Shown here: positions 12,882 through 15,913 of the stretch, piece by piece
How the letters are laid out: the number at the start of each line of letters is the position of its first letter
Numbering within the stretch: position 1 is the stretch's first letter
Position numbers and translations under genes: made by a program
Notes under the pieces: generated by a model
Told to the model about the DNA's origin: nothing
What the model saw: the letters and a program-made list of their open reading frames with translations, nothing else
The model's database searches: none
Source: Ramlibacter tataouinensis
GTDB lineage: Bacteria; Pseudomonadota; Gammaproteobacteria; Burkholderiales; Burkholderiaceae_C
NCBI GenBank assembly: GCA_002427815.1
Contig: DIZF01000008.1
Location: 54,517 to 70,429, forward strand
DNA length: 15,913 nt
Direction: 5' to 3'

Positions 12882-14686
12882 TCGACCCCTCCGAGGTAGG
12901 CCTCGATCACCGCCGGGTGGCTCTGGATCTCGTGCGGCAGCCCGTGCGCGATCTCCTCGCCGAAGTCCATCACCACCAGCCGGTCCACCAGGCCCATCAC
13001 GAACTCCATATCGTGCTCCACCAGCAGGATGCTCAGGCCCTCGGCGCGCAGGCCGCGCAGAAGTTCGGCGAGGGCCTGCTTCTCGGCGTAGCGCAGGCCT
13101 GCGGCCGGCTCGTCGAGCAGCAGCAACAGCGGATCGGCGGCCAGTGCCCGGGCGATCTCCATCACGCGCTGCCGCCCCAGCGGCAGGCTGCCGGCGGCCT
13201 CGTGCATGGAAGCGCCCAGTCCGACGCGCTCGATCTGCCGGGCCGCCTCGGCCAGCAGGCGGGCCTCCTCGGCCCGGTCTCTGCGCAGCATCGCGGCCAC
13301 CGTGCCCTTGCCGCCGCGCAGGTGCGCGCCCAGCGCCACGTTGTCCAGGACTGACATGCGCGACACCAGATGCACTTGCTGGAAGCTGCGCGCCAGGCCG
13401 CGGCGCGCAATGTCGCGGGAGGGCCGGCCGTCGATGCGCTCGCCCAGCAGGCGCACCTCGCCGCCGCTCGCCGGCAGGGTGCCGCTGATCAGGTTGAACA
13501 CCGTGCTCTTGCCGGCGCCGTTGGGTCCGATCAGCCCGAGGATCTCGCCGGCCTGCATCGAGAATGTCATGTCCTTCACCGCCAGCAGGCCGCCGAAGCG
13601 CTTCTGCAGAGCGGTCACTTCCAGCAGCGGCGTCCCGGCCGCGGGGCGCTCGCGGCGCGGCAAGGGCGGGGTGTCCGCGGGCGGTGCCGCACGCGGCGGG
13701 CGTGCCGGCAGCCAGCGCATCACCGATGGCACCAGACCCTCGCGGGTGCGGCGCAGCAGCAGGATCATCAGCACGCCGAAGACGACGGTCTCGTAATTGC
13801 CGGTGTTATGGAACAGCTGGGGCAGCACATCCTTCAACCATTCCTTGGCCAGCGTCATGACAGTGGCGCCGACCAGCGCGCCCCAGACGTGGCTGGCCCC
13901 GCCGATGACGGCCATGAACAGGTAGTCGATACCGGCGTTGACGCCGAAGGCATGGGGACTGACGAAGCGCAGGAAATGCGCGTGCAGCCAGCCCGCCAGC
14001 CCGGCCAGCAAGGCCGCCTGGACGAACACCACCTGCTTCAGCGCGGCGGTGTCGACCCCGCAGCTTTCGGCCATCGCGGCGCGGAAGCGCAGCGCGCGAA
14101 TCGCGCGGCCCGAACGCGAGTCGAGCAGGTTCTGGGCGCCGACCAGCGCGCCCAGCGTGCACACCCAGATCAGCAGGTAGGACTTGCGGCTGGTGTCGAA
14201 GACCCAGCCGGCCAGGGCCACCGGCGGCAGGTTGTCGATGCCGCTGTACTGGCCGAGCTGGGGCAGGTTGCCGAACAGATAGTAGATCGCGATGCCCCAG
14301 GCGATGGTGGCGATCGACAGGTAGTGGCCGGACAGCCGCAGCGTCACCCAGCCGATCAGCGCCGCGACGGCTCCGACCAGCGCCAGGGCGGCGGCCAGCC
14401 CCAGCCAGGGCGATCCGCCCGCCAGCACCGTGAGCGTCGCCGTCGCATAGGCGGCGATGCCGACGAAGGCCTGCTGGCCGAACGAGACGATGCCGGCGAC
14501 GCCGGTGATCACCACCAGCCCGAGCACCACCAATGTGGCCATCCCGATGTAGTTGAGCAGCGTGACCTGGAATTCCGGCAACAGCCAGGGTGGCAGCAGC
14601 AGCGCCAGCAACCCGACCAGCCACCAGCGGGCGGAGCCTGTCAGCCAGCCCCGGCGATGCGGCCTGTCCTCGCGCACGGCGCTCAT
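12878..14686 (-). CDS. LivM-LivG fusion: ABC permease plus ATPase
   Basis: This 602-aa protein joins an integral membrane permease (LivM type, about residues 20-320) to an ATPase (LivG type, about 353-602) through a proline-rich linker (about 326-350). The permease part has the hallmark GIVSFGQQAFVGIAAY and GHYLSIATIAWGI segments and several hydrophobic helices. The ATPase has Walker A GPNGAGKST (387-395), a degenerate signature LPLGRQR (501-507, LivG-like), Walker B LLLLLDEP (520-527) and the H-loop LLVEHDM. Such fusions are common in Burkholderiales, so this is not an assembly artefact. The start codon is shared with the stop of a mini-ORF in the upstream tandem repeat; the stop overlaps livF by ATGA. 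Confidence 0.96.
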   Translation of the reverse strand: MSAVREDRPHRRGWLTGSARWWLVGLLALLLPPWLLPEFQVTLLNYIGMATLVVLGLVVITGVAGIVSFGQQAFVGIAAYATATLTVLAGGSPWLGLAAALALVGAVAALIGWVTLRLSGHYLSIATIAWGIAIYYLFGNLPQLGQYSGIDNLPPVALAGWVFDTSRKSYLLIWVCTLGALVGAQNLLDSRSGRAIRALRFRAAMAESCGVDTAALKQVVFVQAALLAGLAGWLHAHFLRFVSPHAFGVNAGIDYLFMAVIGGASHVWGALVGATVMTLAKEWLKDVLPQLFHNTGNYETVVFGVLMILLLRRTREGLVPSVMRWLPARPPRAAPPADTPPLPRRERPAAGTPLLEVTALQKRFGGLLAVKDMTFSMQAGEILGLIGPNGAGKSTVFNLISGTLPASGGEVRLLGERIDGRPSRDIARRGLARSFQQVHLVSRMSVLDNVALGAHLRGGKGTVAAMLRRDRAEEARLLAEAARQIERVGLGASMHEAAGSLPLGRQRVMEIARALAADPLLLLLDEPAAGLRYAEKQALAELLRGLRAEGLSILLVEHDMEFVMGLVDRLVVMDFGEEIAHGLPHEIQSHPAVIEAYLGGVE

Positions 14687-14828
14687 GTGGCCCCCTTGGC
14701 GCTTCGCGCCGTCCCCCCGAGGGGGAGCGAGCGCCTTCGGAACGGCCGTGCAGCGCTCATGTGGCCCCCTTGGCGCTTCGCGCCGTCCCCACTAGGGGGA
14801 GCGAGCGCCTTCGGAACGGCCGTGCGGT
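14681..14828. repeat. Two tandem 74-bp GC-rich repeats
   Basis: Copy 1 (14681-14754) and copy 2 (14755-14828) are 74 bp each and about 95% identical, with four differences by my count. Each begins with GCTCAT, and a third GCTCAT (14829-14834) closes the array at the livH stop. Each copy holds two inverted repeats: GGCGC-TTC-GCGCC, and a C-run/G-run hairpin (TCCCCC-CGA-GGGGGA in copy 1; TCCCC-ACTAG-GGGGA in copy 2). The element resembles the dispersed palindromic intergenic repeats of Burkholderiales. The hairpins could stabilise or attenuate the mRNA between livH and the downstream genes. There is no T-tract, so an intrinsic terminator is unlikely. Confidence 0.9.
14683..14760 (-). CDS. Putative 25-aa mini-ORF in repeat copy 1
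   Basis: This is a short open frame of 25 codons plus stop (begins MSAARPFRRRSL, ends SAKGAT), created by the repeat. Its ATG overlaps the stop of the mini-ORF in copy 2, and its TGA overlaps the ATG of the LivM-LivG gene, both as ATGA. The product is very basic and probably has no function of its own. The frame may let ribosomes travel across the repeat and re-initiate on the permease gene. It has no independent ribosome-binding site that I trust. Confidence 0.35.
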   Translation of the reverse strand: MSAARPFRRRSLPLGGTARSAKGAT

Positions 14829-14834
14829 GCTCAT
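14757..14834 (-). CDS. Putative 25-aa mini-ORF in repeat copy 2
   Basis: This is the sister of the mini-ORF at 14683-14760, with the same length and nearly the same peptide (begins MSTARPFRRRSL). Its ATG overlaps the livH stop (GA-ATGA), so a ribosome finishing LivH could restart here, then on the second mini-ORF, then on LivM-LivG. Translation is inferred only from this phasing. Confidence 0.35.
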   Translation of the reverse strand: MSTARPFRRRSLPLVGTARSAKGAT

Positions 14835-15877
14835 TCTTCTTCATCCTCCACCACCGGGTGGCGCGAGCTCAGCGAGCGCCACAGCAGCACCGGGATCAGG
14901 AAGCCGAATACGATGGTTTCCTTCAGCGGGCTGGCCCAGAAGGAGGCATAGGACTCCAGCAGGCCGACCGCCAGCGCGCCGAGCGCCGCCAACGGGTAGC
15001 TGGCCATGCCGCCGAGGATCGCGCCCACGAATCCCTTGAGCCCCATCATCAGCCCGGTGTCGTAATAGATGGTCGCGATCGGCGAGATCAATATCCCCGA
15101 CAGCGCGCCGATCCCGGCCGCCAGCCAGAACGCCAGCCCGCCGGCCAGCGAAGTGCGAATGCCGACCAGCCGCGCGCCGATGCGGTTCATCGCCGTGGCC
15201 CGCAGCGCCTTGCCGGTGAGCGAGTGCTCGAAGAAGGCCCACAACGCCGCCATGCAGACCAGCGAGGCGCCCAGCACCCACAGGCTCTGCGCGCTGACCT
15301 GCAGCACGCCGATCGGAAACTTGGTGTCCGAGATCGCGTTGGTGCGCAGCCCTTCGCCGCCGAAGATCACCAGCGCGAGCCCCGACAGCGCATAGTGCGC
15401 GGCCATCGAGATGATGAACAACACCAGTACCGAGGCGTCGGCCAGCGGCCGGTAGGCGAGGCGATACAGCATCGGCCCGAGCGGCGCCACCAGCGCCAGC
15501 GTCAGGGCCATCAACCACCAGGGGTCGAGCTTGCGCGGCGCGGCCCAGACGGTGACCAGGGCCAGCGCGACCGGCAAGACGAGGTTCTGCGCCAGGATGC
15601 GCGGCAGGCGCCGCAGCGCGTGCTGGCGCCACGCCGCATAGCCGTCGAGCACCGCGACCAGCACGCCGCCGCCCACCAGCAGGTAGATGGTGCCGGGCAG
15701 CTGTCCGAGCTGCAGCATGCCCAGCGTCAGCCCGGCATAGGAAATGAAATCGCCCTGCGGCACGAAGATGATGCGCGTCACGGCGAACACCAGCAGCAGC
15801 GCCAGCGCCAGCAGCGCGTAGATCGCGCCCGTGGTGACGCCGTCCTGGATCAGCCAGAGGGCGATGTCGGTGTTCAT
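14831..15877 (-). CDS. livH: Branched-chain amino acid-type ABC transporter permease LivH
   Basis: This 348-aa membrane protein is the second permease of the HAAT importer. The N-terminus (GVTTGAIYALLALALLLVF followed by the family PQGDF segment) and the cytoplasmic coupling region (GKALRATAMNRIGARLVGI) are typical of LivH. Later hydrophobic segments include GLKGFVGAILGGMASYPLAA. It is longer than the roughly 300 aa of classical LivH because of an extra stretch between residues about 78 and 130, and it ends in an acidic tail (VVEDEEE). The ATG at 15877 has no obvious Shine-Dalgarno, but an upstream gene may lie just outside the window. It is the first visible gene of the large operon. No LivK binding protein is in the window. 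Confidence 0.95.
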   Translation of the reverse strand: MNTDIALWLIQDGVTTGAIYALLALALLLVFAVTRIIFVPQGDFISYAGLTLGMLQLGQLPGTIYLLVGGGVLVAVLDGYAAWRQHALRRLPRILAQNLVLPVALALVTVWAAPRKLDPWWLMALTLALVAPLGPMLYRLAYRPLADASVLVLFIISMAAHYALSGLALVIFGGEGLRTNAISDTKFPIGVLQVSAQSLWVLGASLVCMAALWAFFEHSLTGKALRATAMNRIGARLVGIRTSLAGGLAFWLAAGIGALSGILISPIATIYYDTGLMMGLKGFVGAILGGMASYPLAALGALAVGLLESYASFWASPLKETIVFGFLIPVLLWRSLSSRHPVVEDEEE

Positions 15878-15913
15878 CGTCGGTGCGTGGATGCGGGGCA
15901 GGGCGAGGCAGGG

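Noticed and set aside
14681..14834. CRISPR-like array
   Set aside because: Only two head-to-tail copies without unique spacers, and no cas genes in the window.
15878..15913. Short CCCTGCC repeats at the right edge
   Set aside because: Too short and simple to interpret; the region is cut by the window edge.

Overview
The window is GC-rich DNA, most consistent with a betaproteobacterium of the order Burkholderiales (Bordetella, Achromobacter or Comamonadaceae type). The reasons are a Bug/TctC-type binding protein, a LivM-LivG fusion, densely ATGA-coupled operons and a GC-rich intergenic repeat. This placement is inferred from gene style, not from a marker gene. Most of the DNA codes on the minus strand.

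Region A (1-2517, minus) is a molybdenum hydroxylase operon. In transcription order it has a MoaD/ThiS-like sulfur-carrier protein, an FAD subunit, a [2Fe-2S] subunit and the N-terminal third of a molybdopterin subunit that runs off the left edge. The order FAD / Fe-S / Mo is that of the CO dehydrogenase genes (coxM-S-L). A divergent TetR regulator (2611-3294, plus) shares a short intergenic region with this operon, and that region holds an 18-bp near-palindrome that looks like its operator.

Region B (3295-4513) is a gene-poor junction. It holds a small CsbD-family stress protein (3532-3741, minus) and about 770 bp without a recognisable gene. Near the end of that stretch is a 3' fragment of a tRNA-Asn, a typical footprint of island integration.

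Region C (4514-15877, minus) reads as one operon of about 11.4 kb. In transcription order it has: a LivH permease; two 74-bp tandem repeats; a LivM-LivG fusion; LivF; a remnant of an acyl-CoA ligase; a 3-hydroxyacyl-CoA dehydrogenase/enoyl-CoA hydratase fusion; a Bug-family binding protein; an unrecognised 159-aa protein; a 71-aa zinc-ribbon protein; an Old Yellow Enzyme/2,4-dienoyl-CoA reductase-like flavoprotein; and a DhbE/EntE-like aryl-acid AMP ligase. The simplest reading is import of an organic, probably aromatic, acid, its activation by the ligase, reduction of the acyl-CoA by the flavoprotein, and hydration/dehydrogenation by the fusion protein. Substrate and product are not readable from the sequence.

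The most interesting points are the altered active-site and Fe-S ligand residues of the flavoprotein together with its two small partner genes; the tandem repeat whose 74-bp length creates two ATGA-linked mini-ORFs between livH and livM-livG; the MoaD-like protein in the hydroxylase operon; and the tRNA-Asn fragment between the two metabolic blocks.
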